Shown piece by piece: positions 24,335 to 33,438 of a stretch of DNA of 64,000 nucleotides. The stretch's first letter is position 1. Each line of letters begins with the position of its first letter. Source of the DNA: Nitrospirota bacterium (GTDB lineage: Bacteria > Nitrospirota > UBA9217); contig JALNZF010000002.1 of NCBI GenBank assembly GCA_023229435.1, positions 1-64,000 on the forward strand, read 5' to 3'. The notes beneath the pieces are model-generated. The model saw nothing but the letters and a program-made list of their open reading frames with translations, made no database searches and was not told the origin of the DNA. The translations under genes and the position numbers were made by a program.

Positions 24335-25540
24335 TTGAAACAGGATATTAAAAAAGTCGTCGTCGCCTATTCCGGCGGGCTCGACACGTCGGTCATCATT
24401 GCCTGGCTCAGGGAGACCTACGGTTGCGAGGTGATCGCTTTCACCGCCGACATCGGCCAGGGTGAGGAACTCGAGCCGCTGCGCGAAAAGGCGATCAAGA
24501 CCGGCGCGAGCAGGATCTACATCGACGACCTGCGCGAGGAGTTCGTCAGGGATTTCGTGTTCCCCGTGCTGCGTGCGAATGCCGTCTACGAAGGCCGCTA
24601 TCTCCTCGGCACATCCATCGCGCGGCCGCTCATTGCCAAGCGCCAGATCGAGATAGCGGAGAAGGAAGGGGCGGACGCGGTCTGCCACGGGGCAACCGGC
24701 AAAGGAAATGATCAGGTCAGGTTCGAGCTCGCCTATCTGGCGCTCAAGCCTGGGGTGAAGATCGTCGCTCCCTGGCGCGAGTGGTCCATGAAGGGTCGTG
24801 AAGAGCTGATCACCTATGCGGAAAAGCATAAGATCCCGGTAACGGCGACCAGGTCCAAGCCCTATTCCACGGACCGGAACCTGCTGCACATCAGCTATGA
24901 GGGCGGCATCCTCGAGGACCCCTGGAAAGAATCGACCGGCGACATGTTCACCATGGCGGTGCCGGTGGAAAAGGCGCCGGATAAGTCCGAGTATGTCGAA
25001 GTGGCGTATGAGTCGGGAAACCCCGTCTCCATCAACAACAGAAAGCTGTCGCCCGCCGCGCTCCTGGCGGAGGCGAACCGGATCGCAGGCAGCCACGGGA
25101 TCGGCAGGGTCGATCTCGTTGAAAACCGCTATGTGGGCATGAAGTCCCGGGGCGTGTACGAGACCCCGGGCGGAACCCTGCTCCACGCCGCGCACCGGGC
25201 AGTGGAGTCCATTACCATGGACCGCGAGGTCATGCATCTGCGGGACAGCCTGGTCTCCCGGTACGCTGAGATGGTATACTACGGGTACTGGTTCGCTCCG
25301 GAACGGACCATGCTCCAGGCCGCGATCGATGAATCGCAAAAGAACGTGACCGGCACTGCGCGGATCAAGCTTTACAAGGGCAACTGTGATATTGTCGGCA
25401 GAAAGTCCCCGGTCTCACTCTATAACCCCGAGCTCGCCACCTTCGAGGCCGAACAGGTCTATGACCAGAAGGACGCCGAAGGTTTCATCCGGTTGAATGC
25501 ACTGAGACTGCGCGTAGGAAAAACAGTAAGTTCCAAATAA
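24335..25540 (+). CDS. argG: argininosuccinate synthase
   Basis: A 401-residue enzyme that condenses citrulline and aspartate with ATP to argininosuccinate. Landmarks are the PP-loop AYSGGLDTSV (11-20), CHGATGKGNDQVRFE, 'APWREW' and the YSTDRNLLHISYEGG segment. The start is TTG at 24335, preceded by CAGGAG at 8 bp. No ATG fits as well. It is the first gene of the arginine-lysine block and is followed by argH after about 110 bp of palindromic DNA. Confidence 0.97.
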   Translation: MKQDIKKVVVAYSGGLDTSVIIAWLRETYGCEVIAFTADIGQGEELEPLREKAIKTGASRIYIDDLREEFVRDFVFPVLRANAVYEGRYLLGTSIARPLIAKRQIEIAEKEGADAVCHGATGKGNDQVRFELAYLALKPGVKIVAPWREWSMKGREELITYAEKHKIPVTATRSKPYSTDRNLLHISYEGGILEDPWKESTGDMFTMAVPVEKAPDKSEYVEVAYESGNPVSINNRKLSPAALLAEANRIAGSHGIGRVDLVENRYVGMKSRGVYETPGGTLLHAAHRAVESITMDREVMHLRDSLVSRYAEMVYYGYWFAPERTMLQAAIDESQKNVTGTARIKLYKGNCDIVGRKSPVSLYNPELATFEAEQVYDQKDAEGFIRLNALRLRVGKTVSSK

Positions 25541-25640
25541 CAAATTACAAATCACAAATAAATTCCAGTAACCAATTTCGAAACGTTTGAAAATTGGTGT
25601 TTTGGTGCTTATTTGAGATTTGGTGCTTGGGATTTGGTAT
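25536..25640. repeat. AT-rich palindrome between argG and argH
   Basis: An imperfect inverted repeat made of 'CAAATCACAAATAAATTCCA' and its complement-like return (GGTGCTTATTTGAGATTTGG). Relatives occur at 30484-30590 before dapA and 34193-34278 before dapL. Confidence 0.6.
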
Positions 25641-25651
25641 TTCTTTTTATT

Positions 25652-27082
25652 ATGACTATGAAAAAGACAACGACAAGAAAAAAAGCAAAATCGAAGACGC
25701 CCGCAAAGAAGGCAAAAGCATGGGGTGGCCGGTTCACCGAGGCCACGAACGAGCTCGTGGAGGAGTTTACCGCCTCGGTCCCCTACGATTGGCGACTCTA
25801 TCCCTACGACATCGCCGGCAGCATTGCCCATGCGACCATGCTCGCCAGGACCGGCATCATCACGAAGCACGAGTCGCGCAGGATCATCAAGGGACTTGAG
25901 GATATCCTGAGGGAGATCGCCTCGGGGGCATTCACGTTCAGCGTTGAGCTCGAAGATGTTCACATGAACATCGAGGACCGGCTGATCAGGAAGATCGGCC
26001 CCGTGGGCGGCAAGCTCCACACGGCGCGAAGCAGGAACGATCAGGTGGCGCTCGACATCCGCATGTATCTGCGCGATGAGATCGCCGAGATCCACGAGCT
26101 TCTCGGCCTGCTCCAGAACACGGTCGTCGGTCTCGCGGAGCTGCACCGCGAAGTGGTCATGCCGGGCTATACCCATCTCCAGCGGGCCCAGCCCGTGCTC
26201 TTCGGCCACCACCTGCTTGCCTACTACGAGATGTTCGATCGCGATCGCGGCAGGCTTGTTGACTGCTTCCGGCGCGTGAACATCATGCCGCTCGGCGCCG
26301 GGGCGCTGGCGGGGACCGTACTACCCATCGATAGAAAGTACGTCGCAAAACTGCTTGCGTTCGCCGAGGTGTGCGAGAACAGCATCGATGCGGTCTCGGA
26401 CCGGGACTTTTCCATCGAGTTCACGGCGGTCTGCGCCCAGATCATGATGCACCTTTCGCGCTTCGCCGAGGAGATCGTCATCTGGTCGTCTTCAGAGTTC
26501 GGATTCATCACGATCAGCGACGCGTTCACCACCGGCTCGTCGATCATGCCGCAAAAGAAGAACCCCGATGTGGCCGAACTCGCGCGCGGCAAGACCGGCA
26601 GGGTCTACGGCAGCCTTATCGCGCTCCTCACGATCATGAAAGGCCTGCCGCTCGCCTACAACCGGGACATGCAGGAGGACAAAGAGCCGGTCTTCGACGC
26701 CGCGGACACGGTCATGCTCACCCTGTCGGTATTTATCGAGATGCTCAAGAACATCACGGTGAACAAGGACGCGATGCGCAAGGCGGCTGATGACGGATTC
26801 ATCACGGCCACCGATCTGGCGGACTACCTGGTCCGGAAAGGCGTGCCCTTCCGCAAGGCGCACGAGATCGTCGGCAAAGCCATCCTGCTGGCGACGAAGC
26901 AGGGATGCGGTCTGGGGACCGTGCCGCTCAGGGAATACCGAAAGCTTTCGCCGCTGATCCGCGAGGACGTGTACGACGCGCTCTCCCTTGAGGCGTCGGT
27001 CGGCAGGCGCACGTCCTACGGAGGAACGGCCCCCTCGAACCTGAAAAAGCGGCTTCAGGTGCTTAAAAAAAAGATGCGATGA
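25652..27082 (+). CDS. argH: argininosuccinate lyase
   Basis: A 476-residue enzyme of the fumarase/aspartase superfamily, splitting argininosuccinate to arginine and fumarate. Visible are AWGGRFTEATN (start of the family domain), 'LHTARSRNDQVALD', TTGSSIMPQKKNPDVAE (the superfamily signature) and YNRDMQEDKEP. A lysine-rich extension of about 20 residues precedes the normal start, so translation from 25652 or 25658 is probable but not certain. Its stop overlaps the start of the lipoprotein gene (ATGA). Confidence 0.96.
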   Translation: MTMKKTTTRKKAKSKTPAKKAKAWGGRFTEATNELVEEFTASVPYDWRLYPYDIAGSIAHATMLARTGIITKHESRRIIKGLEDILREIASGAFTFSVELEDVHMNIEDRLIRKIGPVGGKLHTARSRNDQVALDIRMYLRDEIAEIHELLGLLQNTVVGLAELHREVVMPGYTHLQRAQPVLFGHHLLAYYEMFDRDRGRLVDCFRRVNIMPLGAGALAGTVLPIDRKYVAKLLAFAEVCENSIDAVSDRDFSIEFTAVCAQIMMHLSRFAEEIVIWSSSEFGFITISDAFTTGSSIMPQKKNPDVAELARGKTGRVYGSLIALLTIMKGLPLAYNRDMQEDKEPVFDAADTVMLTLSVFIEMLKNITVNKDAMRKAADDGFITATDLADYLVRKGVPFRKAHEIVGKAILLATKQGCGLGTVPLREYRKLSPLIREDVYDALSLEASVGRRTSYGGTAPSNLKKRLQVLKKKMR

Positions 27083-28146
27083 ATATCCGTACGCGATTTT
27101 TTTTTACGGCTTGTCTTCTCCTGGTTCTGACAACCGCTGTTGCCTGCGGCAGAAAGACGCCGCCCCAGATCCCTGACAGTCCGCGGCCTGCGGTGATAAA
27201 AGACATCAAGGCTATGACCAGGGACACCGTCGCGTTCCTTTCCTGGCCGCTACCGATCCAGAACGTGGAAGGCAGAGGCATACTCCCTTCTGATATACAA
27301 CGGTTCCACATCTATCGCGCTGAGATGGCACAGGATAAAAAGAAGGTTCGGTACAAGTTATACGCCGAGCTCGACATGGCGGACCCGGCACCCGCAGAGG
27401 TGCGGAACGGAACGGTTTTCTGGAACGATCAGAATTTGAAATACGGACAGGCGTATAGCTACCGGGTCCGGGCAGTGAGCGTCCGGGGAGGGGTAAGCCC
27501 GATGTCCGATGAAGTGCGGATCGCGCCGCTGCTGTCGCTGGCGATTCCCAGGGACCTCGCGGCGCAGGGCAACGACAGCTCCGTCAATCTTTCCTGGGCG
27601 CCGATAATGACACGAATGGATGGCAGCCGTTACGACGGCTTTGTGGGATACAATCTCTACCGCGGGACTGAAAAAGGCCGGTTTGAAGATTTGCCGCTGA
27701 ACAAGGAGCCGCTCAGGAAAAATTCGTTCAAGGACACTACGGCTATGAACGACAGGACGTATTACTATATGGTCCGTTCCGTGGACAGCCCGGCACTCCC
27801 CTGGAAAGAAAGCCTCGATTCAGATGCGGTGTCGGCAACACCCCGGGACATGATACCGCCGGACAGGCCCGCGGGGCTGACTGTCGTACCGGGCGTAGGC
27901 AGGGCATTTATCACCTGGACCGAGAACAAGGAGAGCGACCTTGCCGGATACCATGTATACCGCTCAACGAGAAGCGGCGGGGATTACGAGCGGCTTACGG
28001 ACACCGTCCTCACGCGGACCACGTTCTCTGACGAATCCGCGAAACAAGGCGCAGTGTATTATTACATGATCACCGCCGTGGACCGGGCTGGAAATGAAAG
28101 CACCGGGTCGAAAGAAAAAATGGCCTCGATCGAAAAACTGAGGTAA
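27079..28146 (+). CDS. FN3-domain lipoprotein with LptM-like N-terminus
   Basis: A 355-residue lipoprotein. The signal peptide ends in the lipobox TTAVAC (Cys23), followed by GRKTPPQIPDSPRP. This is close to the 'CGxKGPxxxP' start of LptM/YifL lipoproteins, which sit beside lysA/dapF in many Gram-negatives. Fibronectin-III-like modules follow (about 38-150, 165-265 and 268-350), each with a YRVRAV-, YYMVRS- or YYMITAVD-type strand. E. coli LptM is only about 67 residues and helps LptD mature. This protein keeps the genomic position and the N-terminal motif but adds the FN3 modules. A role in the outer membrane is inferred. Confidence 0.75.
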   Translation: MNIRTRFFFTACLLLVLTTAVACGRKTPPQIPDSPRPAVIKDIKAMTRDTVAFLSWPLPIQNVEGRGILPSDIQRFHIYRAEMAQDKKKVRYKLYAELDMADPAPAEVRNGTVFWNDQNLKYGQAYSYRVRAVSVRGGVSPMSDEVRIAPLLSLAIPRDLAAQGNDSSVNLSWAPIMTRMDGSRYDGFVGYNLYRGTEKGRFEDLPLNKEPLRKNSFKDTTAMNDRTYYYMVRSVDSPALPWKESLDSDAVSATPRDMIPPDRPAGLTVVPGVGRAFITWTENKESDLAGYHVYRSTRSGGDYERLTDTVLTRTTFSDESAKQGAVYYYMITAVDRAGNESTGSKEKMASIEKLR

Positions 28147-28198
28147 TATAGAGCAAGCTGGTCCCGCCCCGGGCGGGACTGCCCTGGTCCAAAAATCC

Positions 28199-29458
28199 AT
28201 GCATGATTTTAACGTTAAGAACAACGAGTTGTACTGTGAAGGAGTCCCGGTCAGGGCGGTGGCCCAGCGGGTCGGCACACCCTTCTATCTTTACAGCAGC
28301 AATACGCTCGCGAACCATTTCCGGGCATTTGACAGCGCCTTTGCCGGCGTGCCGCACCTTGTCTGTTTCGCGCTTAAATCCAATTCGAACAGCGCCGTGA
28401 TCCGGCTGCTCGCCCGGGAAGGGGCCGGAGCGGATATCGTCTCCGGCGGCGAACTGTTCCGCGCGCTCCATGCCGGGATCGACCCTAAAAAGATCGTCTA
28501 TGCCGGGGTCGGCAAGCGCAGGGATGAGATCGAGTATGCGCTGAAAGTCGGCATCCTCATGTTCAATGTCGAGTCCGGCGAAGAGCTGCTCGCCCTCGAC
28601 CGGGCCGCGAAGGAAATGCACACGGTCGCAAAGATAGCCCTCCGGGTGAACCCGGATATCGACGCCAAGACCCACGCCTATATCTCAACGGGGCTCAAGG
28701 AGAACAAGTTCGGGATACCCATAGAACAGGCGCTCGAGTTTTACCAGATCGCAAAGGGCCTCGCGAACGTGGAGGTCGTCGGCGTACACCAGCACATCGG
28801 CTCGCAGATCACCGAGGTCCGGCCTTTTGTGGACGCCCTTGAGAAGCTCGTCGGATTCGTTCGTGAGCTCAGGGCCGCCGGCACCACCATTCACTATATC
28901 AATGTCGGCGGCGGCCTGGGCATCACTTACAAGGACGAATCACCTCCTCTGCCGAAAGACGTAGCGCAGGCGATCCGGCCGCTGCTCAAGGACTGCGGGT
29001 GCACCATCGTGATGGAGCCCGGAAGAGCGATCGTCGGCAACGCGGGCATCCTCGTAACAAGCGTCCTCTATCGCAAGAACAGCGGCGAAAAGCAGTTCCT
29101 CATCGTGGACGCGGGCATGAACGATCTGATCCGCCCGAGCCTGTATGAGGCTTATCACGATATCCGCCCGGTGGTCGAATCCGCCGGGGGGGAGACGGTA
29201 TTCGATGTCGTAGGCCCGATCTGCGAATCGGGTGATTTCCTGGGCAAGGATCGGAAGCTGCCTGAGGTAAAGCAGGGAGATCTCCTCGCGGTCATGAGTG
29301 CGGGCGCTTACGGATTCTCCATGTCCTCGAACTACAACTCACGGCCTCGCGCGGCCGAGGTGATCGTGAGGGGCAATGACTATTTCATTGTGCGGGAGCG
29401 CGAGACCTATCCCGACCTTATCAAGGGCGAGAAGATGCCGCGGTGGCTGGAAGGATAA
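28199..29458 (+). CDS. lysA: diaminopimelate decarboxylase
   Basis: A 419-residue PLP enzyme of the alanine-racemase fold, catalysing the last step of lysine synthesis. K60 in FALKSNSN is the Schiff-base lysine. HIGSQI and GGGLGI contact the phosphate, and CESGDFLG near the C-terminus supplies the substrate-specificity cysteine from the partner subunit. Complete and normal in length. No clear ribosome site precedes it, but a perfect GTCCCGCCC/GGGCGGGAC hairpin lies at 28161-28179, between it and the lipoprotein gene. Confidence 0.97.
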   Translation: MHDFNVKNNELYCEGVPVRAVAQRVGTPFYLYSSNTLANHFRAFDSAFAGVPHLVCFALKSNSNSAVIRLLAREGAGADIVSGGELFRALHAGIDPKKIVYAGVGKRRDEIEYALKVGILMFNVESGEELLALDRAAKEMHTVAKIALRVNPDIDAKTHAYISTGLKENKFGIPIEQALEFYQIAKGLANVEVVGVHQHIGSQITEVRPFVDALEKLVGFVRELRAAGTTIHYINVGGGLGITYKDESPPLPKDVAQAIRPLLKDCGCTIVMEPGRAIVGNAGILVTSVLYRKNSGEKQFLIVDAGMNDLIRPSLYEAYHDIRPVVESAGGETVFDVVGPICESGDFLGKDRKLPEVKQGDLLAVMSAGAYGFSMSSNYNSRPRAAEVIVRGNDYFIVRERETYPDLIKGEKMPRWLEG

Positions 29459-29500
29459 GGCAATGCGGAGTGCGGAATTCGGAATGCGGAATAAGAACTA

Positions 29501-30313
29501 ATGAAAAAAGTACCTTTCTATAAAATGCAGGGAACGGGGAACGATTTCATCCTGATCGACAACCGCGAAAATATCCTGAAGGGGATGAACCTGAAGGGTC
29601 TGGCGGTGAACGTCTGCGATCGGCACTACTCTGTCGGCGCCGACGGCCTGATCGTGATCGTGCCGTCGAAGAACGCGGACTTCAAATGGCGCTTCTTCAA
29701 CGCCGACGGGAGCGAGGCCGAGATGTGCGGGAACGGCTCGCGGTGCGCGGCGCGGTTTGCGCTCCTCAAAAAGATCGCGAAAAAGAACGTGACCTTCGAA
29801 ACACTTGCCGGGACCATCCATGCACAGGTGAAAAAGGACACGGTAAAGGTGCAGCTTGCCGGCGCCACCGGCCTGCGCATGAATATCGCCATTCCGCTCG
29901 ACAGCGGATTGCGCATGGGTCATTTCATCAACACCGGCGTACCGCACGTCGTCTATCTTTCCAAGGACCTGGACAATGAGGACATTGACCGGATCGGGAG
30001 GACCACGCGCTATCACGAGTTGTTCAAACCCCTTGGCGCCAATGTGAACTTCATTCAGATCCAGGGCAAACACAAGCTCAGGATCAGAACCTACGAGCGC
30101 GGGGTCGAAGGCGAGACCCTGGCCTGCGGCACCGGTTCCGTGGCAGCGGCGCTCATCGCCGGTTCGCTCGGGGCGTCCTCGTCACCGGTCGAGGTCCTGA
30201 CCCGGGGCGGGGAAAAACTGATCGTTTCGTTCGAGCGTTCTGGGGATGAGTTCAACACCATCCACCTCGAAGGCAAGGCAGAGGTGATCTGCGAGGGGAC
30301 ATTGTTTGTTTAA
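29501..30313 (+). CDS. dapF: diaminopimelate epimerase
   Basis: A 270-residue cofactor-free racemase that turns LL- into meso-diaminopimelate, needed for both lysine and peptidoglycan. The two catalytic cysteines are C76 (EMCGNGSRC) and C209 (LACGTGSVA). It starts with the family signature KMQGTGNDF. It follows lysA by 42 bp and probably shares its transcript. The epimerase is required here because the upstream step is DapL, which yields the LL isomer. Confidence 0.97.
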   Translation: MKKVPFYKMQGTGNDFILIDNRENILKGMNLKGLAVNVCDRHYSVGADGLIVIVPSKNADFKWRFFNADGSEAEMCGNGSRCAARFALLKKIAKKNVTFETLAGTIHAQVKKDTVKVQLAGATGLRMNIAIPLDSGLRMGHFINTGVPHVVYLSKDLDNEDIDRIGRTTRYHELFKPLGANVNFIQIQGKHKLRIRTYERGVEGETLACGTGSVAAALIAGSLGASSSPVEVLTRGGEKLIVSFERSGDEFNTIHLEGKAEVICEGTLFV

Positions 30314-30464
30314 CAAACTGTTGAAAAAGTCTTTTTGTGGTTCGACAGGCTCACCACGAACGGATAAATACGAATAAATTCAATACACGCTCCGTTCGCC
30401 CTGAGTCCTGAGCTTGCCGAAGGGTCGAAGGGTAAACTAAGTGTTTTTCAACAACCTGTTAAAA
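30310..30464. repeat. palindromic element with TTAACA-TGTTGAAAAA ends
   Basis: Between dapF and dapA. The ends are AACTGTTGAAAAAG and TTTTTCAACAACCTGTTAA. The interior is the hairpin 'GTGGTTCGACAGGCTCACC' against 'CTGAGCTTGCCGAAGG'. It is the inverted copy of the element at 57353-57490, with a short internal duplication (CTGAGTCCTGAG). Confidence 0.8.
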
Positions 30465-30483
30465 TTCTAACAACCAGGCACCA

Positions 30484-30590
30484 CATGACAAATAAGCGCC
30501 AATGATCAGTCATCAAGTTCCAACCGTTTGGTCATTGGAATTTATTTGGTGTTTGAGATTTGAGATTGAGAATTTGTGCTTCAAAAGGAG
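30484..30590. repeat. AT-rich palindrome before dapA
   Basis: An inverted repeat with arms around 'ATGACAAATAAGCGCCAATG' and 'CATTGGAATTTATTTGGTG'. It is related to the repeats at 25536 and 34193. It ends just before the strong dapA ribosome site. Confidence 0.6.
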
Positions 30591-30596
30591 GCCGTC

Positions 30597-31469
30597 ATGT
30601 TCAAAGGCTCAATGGTTGCGATCGTCACACCGTTCAAGAACGGGAAGGTTGACGAGAAGGCGCTCGGCGATCTGATCGAGTTTCACATCAAAAGCGGCAC
30701 GGACGTGATCGTCCCCTGCGGCACCACGGGCGAGTCCGCCACCCTCTCCCATGAGGAGCACCACCGCGTGGTCGAGTTCACCGTGCAGACGGTGAACAAA
30801 CGCGTGCCGGTGGTCGCGGGCGCGGGTTCGAACTCGACCTCCGAAACGCTGGAGCTCACGAAGTACGCGCAAAAAGCCGGCGCAAACGGCGTGCTGCTCA
30901 TCACGCCCTATTACAACAAACCCACGCAGGAAGGGCTGTATCAGCATTTCAAGAAGGTGACCGATACGGTGGATATTCCCGTCATCCTGTACAACGTACC
31001 GGGCAGGACCAGCGTGAACATGCTTCCATCTACCGTTGCGCGCCTCAGAGAGATCAAGAACATCGTCGGCATCAAGGAAGCGACCGGCGACCTGAAGCAG
31101 ATCAGCGAGCTCATCCGCCTCTGCGGCAGGGACTTTGATGTCATTTCAGGCGACGACTTCACCACCCTCCCGCTCCTCGCCATCGGCGGGGTGGGCGCCA
31201 TCTCCGTGACCGCCAATATCATCCCGGCCGATGCCGCGGGGATGTTCGACGCCTTCTTCGCAGGGAAGATGGCGGACGCGCTCAAGCTCCACTACAAGAT
31301 GGAGCCGCTCCACAGCCTCATGTTCATCGAAACGAATCCGATCCCGGTGAAGACCGCGCTCGCGCTCATGGGCAGGATCGGCGAGGAGTTCCGGTTGCCG
31401 CTCTGTTCTCTGGCGGACGCGAACAAAGAGAAGCTCAAGAAGGCGCTGAAAGACTACGGATTGATTTAA
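30597..31469 (+). CDS. dapA: 4-hydroxy-tetrahydrodipicolinate synthase
   Basis: A 290-residue class I aldolase that condenses pyruvate with aspartate semialdehyde, the entry to the lysine branch. The start follows AAAAGGAGG at 5 bp. Active-site residues are T43/T44 (CGTTGES), Y132 and R137 (YNVPGRT) and the Schiff-base lysine K160 (GIKEATGD), all in their usual places. The arrangement dapF-dapA-dapB is colinear. Confidence 0.97.
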   Translation: MFKGSMVAIVTPFKNGKVDEKALGDLIEFHIKSGTDVIVPCGTTGESATLSHEEHHRVVEFTVQTVNKRVPVVAGAGSNSTSETLELTKYAQKAGANGVLLITPYYNKPTQEGLYQHFKKVTDTVDIPVILYNVPGRTSVNMLPSTVARLREIKNIVGIKEATGDLKQISELIRLCGRDFDVISGDDFTTLPLLAIGGVGAISVTANIIPADAAGMFDAFFAGKMADALKLHYKMEPLHSLMFIETNPIPVKTALALMGRIGEEFRLPLCSLADANKEKLKKALKDYGLI

Positions 31470-31486
31470 GTCAAACCAATCACCGC

Positions 31487-31560
31487 AGAGGACGCAGAGA
31501 TCGCCGAGAAAAAAATCGGCATTTCGCTGTTCTCCGTGTCTCCGCATCTCTGTGGTTAAA
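31487..31560. repeat. ACCGCAGAG...CTCTGTGGT palindrome
   Basis: Fills the dapA-dapB gap. The arms are ACCGCAGAGGACGCAGAG and its complement TCTCCGCATCTCTGTGGT around GAGAAAAAAATCGGC. It is a relative of 15657-15774 and of the half copy at 11533. Confidence 0.7.
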
Positions 31561-31577
31561 TCTCAAGAGGTGAAATT

Positions 31578-32387
31578 ATGATTAAAGCAGTCGTAACCGG
31601 CGCAGCCGGCAGGATGGGTTCGCGGATCATCAATGTGCTCTCGACATCGGAGGGCATCCGTCTTTCAGGAGCTGTCGAACGAAAAGGACACCCCCTCGTG
31701 GGCCATGATTCCTGCGGCCCGGCCGGAATTCCTGCGGGAGGTGTCCTTACCGTCATAAGCAATGACCTTCCTGCCGTGCTCAAGACCGGTGACGTGCTCA
31801 TTGACTTTACCCTCCCGGAAGCAAGCCTGGAGAATATCAAGGTTTGTGCGGAACTGGGCAAACCCGTCGTCATCGGCTCCACGGGTTTCTCAAAGGAGCA
31901 GCTCGACGCGGTCAATCAGTATGTTCAGAAAATTCCCTGTGTTCTTTCACCGAACATGAGCATCGGGGTGAATCTCTGTTTCAAGGTCCTTGCCGAGATC
32001 GCCAAGACCATCGGCGAGGATTATGACATGGAGATCGTCGAGACCCACCACCGGATGAAAAAGGACGCCCCCTCCGGCACGGCTGTGAAGATGGCCCAGG
32101 TACTTGCCGCGGCAGTGAGCAGGGACCTGAATGAGGTCGGCGTATATGCGCGAAAGGGTATGATCGGGGAGCGGACCAGGAAAGAGATCGGCATCCAGAC
32201 ACTCCGCGGGGGGGACATCGTCGGCGAGCACACCGTCCTGTTCGCGGGCAAGGGAGAGCGCATCGAGCTCACCCACCGGGCCCACAGCCGCGACACCTTT
32301 GCGGCAGGGGCCGTACGCGCGGCGAAATGGGTCGTCGGAAAAAAACCTGGGCTCTACGATATGCAGGACGTGCTGGGATTGAAATAA
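31578..32387 (+). CDS. dapB: 4-hydroxy-tetrahydrodipicolinate reductase
   Basis: A 269-residue NAD(P)H-dependent enzyme. The Rossmann motif GAAGRMGSR (8-16) is followed by 'DFTLPEAS', GSTGFSKEQ and the catalytic ETHHRMKKDAPSGTA segment with its histidine pair and lysine. It produces tetrahydrodipicolinate, the direct substrate of DapL, encoded three genes downstream. Complete. Confidence 0.97.
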   Translation: MIKAVVTGAAGRMGSRIINVLSTSEGIRLSGAVERKGHPLVGHDSCGPAGIPAGGVLTVISNDLPAVLKTGDVLIDFTLPEASLENIKVCAELGKPVVIGSTGFSKEQLDAVNQYVQKIPCVLSPNMSIGVNLCFKVLAEIAKTIGEDYDMEIVETHHRMKKDAPSGTAVKMAQVLAAAVSRDLNEVGVYARKGMIGERTRKEIGIQTLRGGDIVGEHTVLFAGKGERIELTHRAHSRDTFAAGAVRAAKWVVGKKPGLYDMQDVLGLK

Positions 32388-32393
32388 TAATTA

Positions 32394-32466
32394 CAGGGGT
32401 CAGGCTCCGGGGTCAGGGATCAGGTTTTTCTGGACCCGGGCCCCCGGACCCTGAACCCTCTTTCAA
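32394..32466. repeat. short palindrome before the DsbC-like gene
   Basis: An imperfect inverted repeat (CAGGGGTCAGGCTCCGGGGT against GGGCCCCCGGACCCTGAACCC), a relative of 24244-24315. It ends just before the ribosome site AAAGGAG of the next gene. Confidence 0.5.
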
Positions 32467-32477
32467 AGGAGAATTAC

Positions 32478-33245
32478 ATGAAAAAATGTTTTGTATTGAT
32501 GGTTGCTGGCATGTTGATCTCCGCACCCTTTGGCGCGCACGCCTTTCCGACTAAAAAGGGCGACAAGGCCTGTACGGAATGCCACAAGCTGGACAAGACA
32601 GAAGCGGAAACGATCTTGAAAAAGTTCGCTCCCGAGGGAACGGTCACGAACATTACGGTAGCACCGCTCAAGAGTATGTGGCAGATCGACGTGGACGCGG
32701 GCGGCGGAAAACGAGGGGCTTTCTATCTCGATTTTTCGAAGAAATATGTTGTCGTCGGACAGATGGCTCCGGTCGAGTCACTCGGCAAACAGCCTCCGCC
32801 GCGCAAAGTGGATGTCTCCAAGATCCCGCTCGATGACGCGATCACGCTCGGCGTGGCGACCGCCAAGAAAAAGGTCATCGTTTTGACCGATCCTGACTGC
32901 CCCGCCTGCCGGGAACTTCATAGAATCATGAAACAGGTCCTGGCAAAGCGCAATGACGTCGCGTTCGCCGTGATCCTTTATCCGCTGCCCATGCATAAAG
33001 ATGCGCCGAAGAAGGTCCAGGCGATCCTCTGCTCCAAGTCCGTCGATATGCTTGACGATGCATACGCCGGCAAAACAGTGCCTGACCCGTCAGCAGCCTG
33101 TTCCACTGCTGCAATGGAAAGAAACAAGGTGGTCGTCCAAGCCCTGGAGATCGAAGGAACACCCACGCTTGTCCGCGATGACGGCATCGTGCTTTTCGGT
33201 TTTCTCCCGGAAGACAAGCTGATGGAATGGATCGATAAAAAATAG
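32478..33245 (+). CDS. DsbC-like thiol:disulfide interchange protein with a CxxCH motif
   Basis: A 255-residue exported protein. The signal peptide covers about 1-22 (cleavage after AHA). The C-terminal thioredoxin-fold domain has the redox pair CPAC (141-144) in LTDPDCPACRELH and the cis-Pro loop EGTPTLV, as in DsbC/DsbG isomerases. A second cysteine pair (C184, C207) may be structural. Unusually, the N-terminal part carries CTECH (32-36), which fits a c-type heme site (CxxCH), or alternatively a second redox pair. It sits between dapB and an FAH-family gene without obvious pathway links. It probably repairs disulfides of exported proteins, perhaps cytochromes. Confidence 0.82.
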   Translation: MKKCFVLMVAGMLISAPFGAHAFPTKKGDKACTECHKLDKTEAETILKKFAPEGTVTNITVAPLKSMWQIDVDAGGGKRGAFYLDFSKKYVVVGQMAPVESLGKQPPPRKVDVSKIPLDDAITLGVATAKKKVIVLTDPDCPACRELHRIMKQVLAKRNDVAFAVILYPLPMHKDAPKKVQAILCSKSVDMLDDAYAGKTVPDPSAACSTAAMERNKVVVQALEIEGTPTLVRDDGIVLFGFLPEDKLMEWIDKK

Positions 33246-33249
33246 GCAC

Positions 33250-33418
33250 CTACTCAGGTTGTCAGGTTCACGGTTCAAGGTTCATGGTTTAAGCTGAATA
33301 AACCACAGCAGCTTATCTATCATGATAAATTCATTGAGCGATGTCTACCTGTAAAAGTGTTCGATTTACACGACGTTCCGACCTTGAACCGTGAACCTGG
33401 AACTTTGAACCTGAGTAG
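33250..33418. repeat. palindromic element with CTACTCAG ends
   Basis: The termini CTACTCAGGTT (33250) and AACCTGAGTAG (33408-33418) are exact inverted repeats. Inside are further arms (GGTTCACGGTTCAAGGTTC against GACCTTGAACCGTGAACC). It has no ORF. Relatives with the same ends are at 35577 and, degraded, at 19994, 36933 and 52437. Confidence 0.75.
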
Positions 33419-33438
33419 TTACAAAAGCGGGGCACTCG

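Noticed and set aside
24317..25339. Minus-strand ORF opposite argG
   Set aside because: Antisense shadow. argG is intact on the other strand.
30310..30464. Palindromic elements taken as transcription terminators
   Set aside because: Stems are long and imperfect, lack T-runs, and recur at unrelated loci with shared ends, which fits dispersed repeats better.
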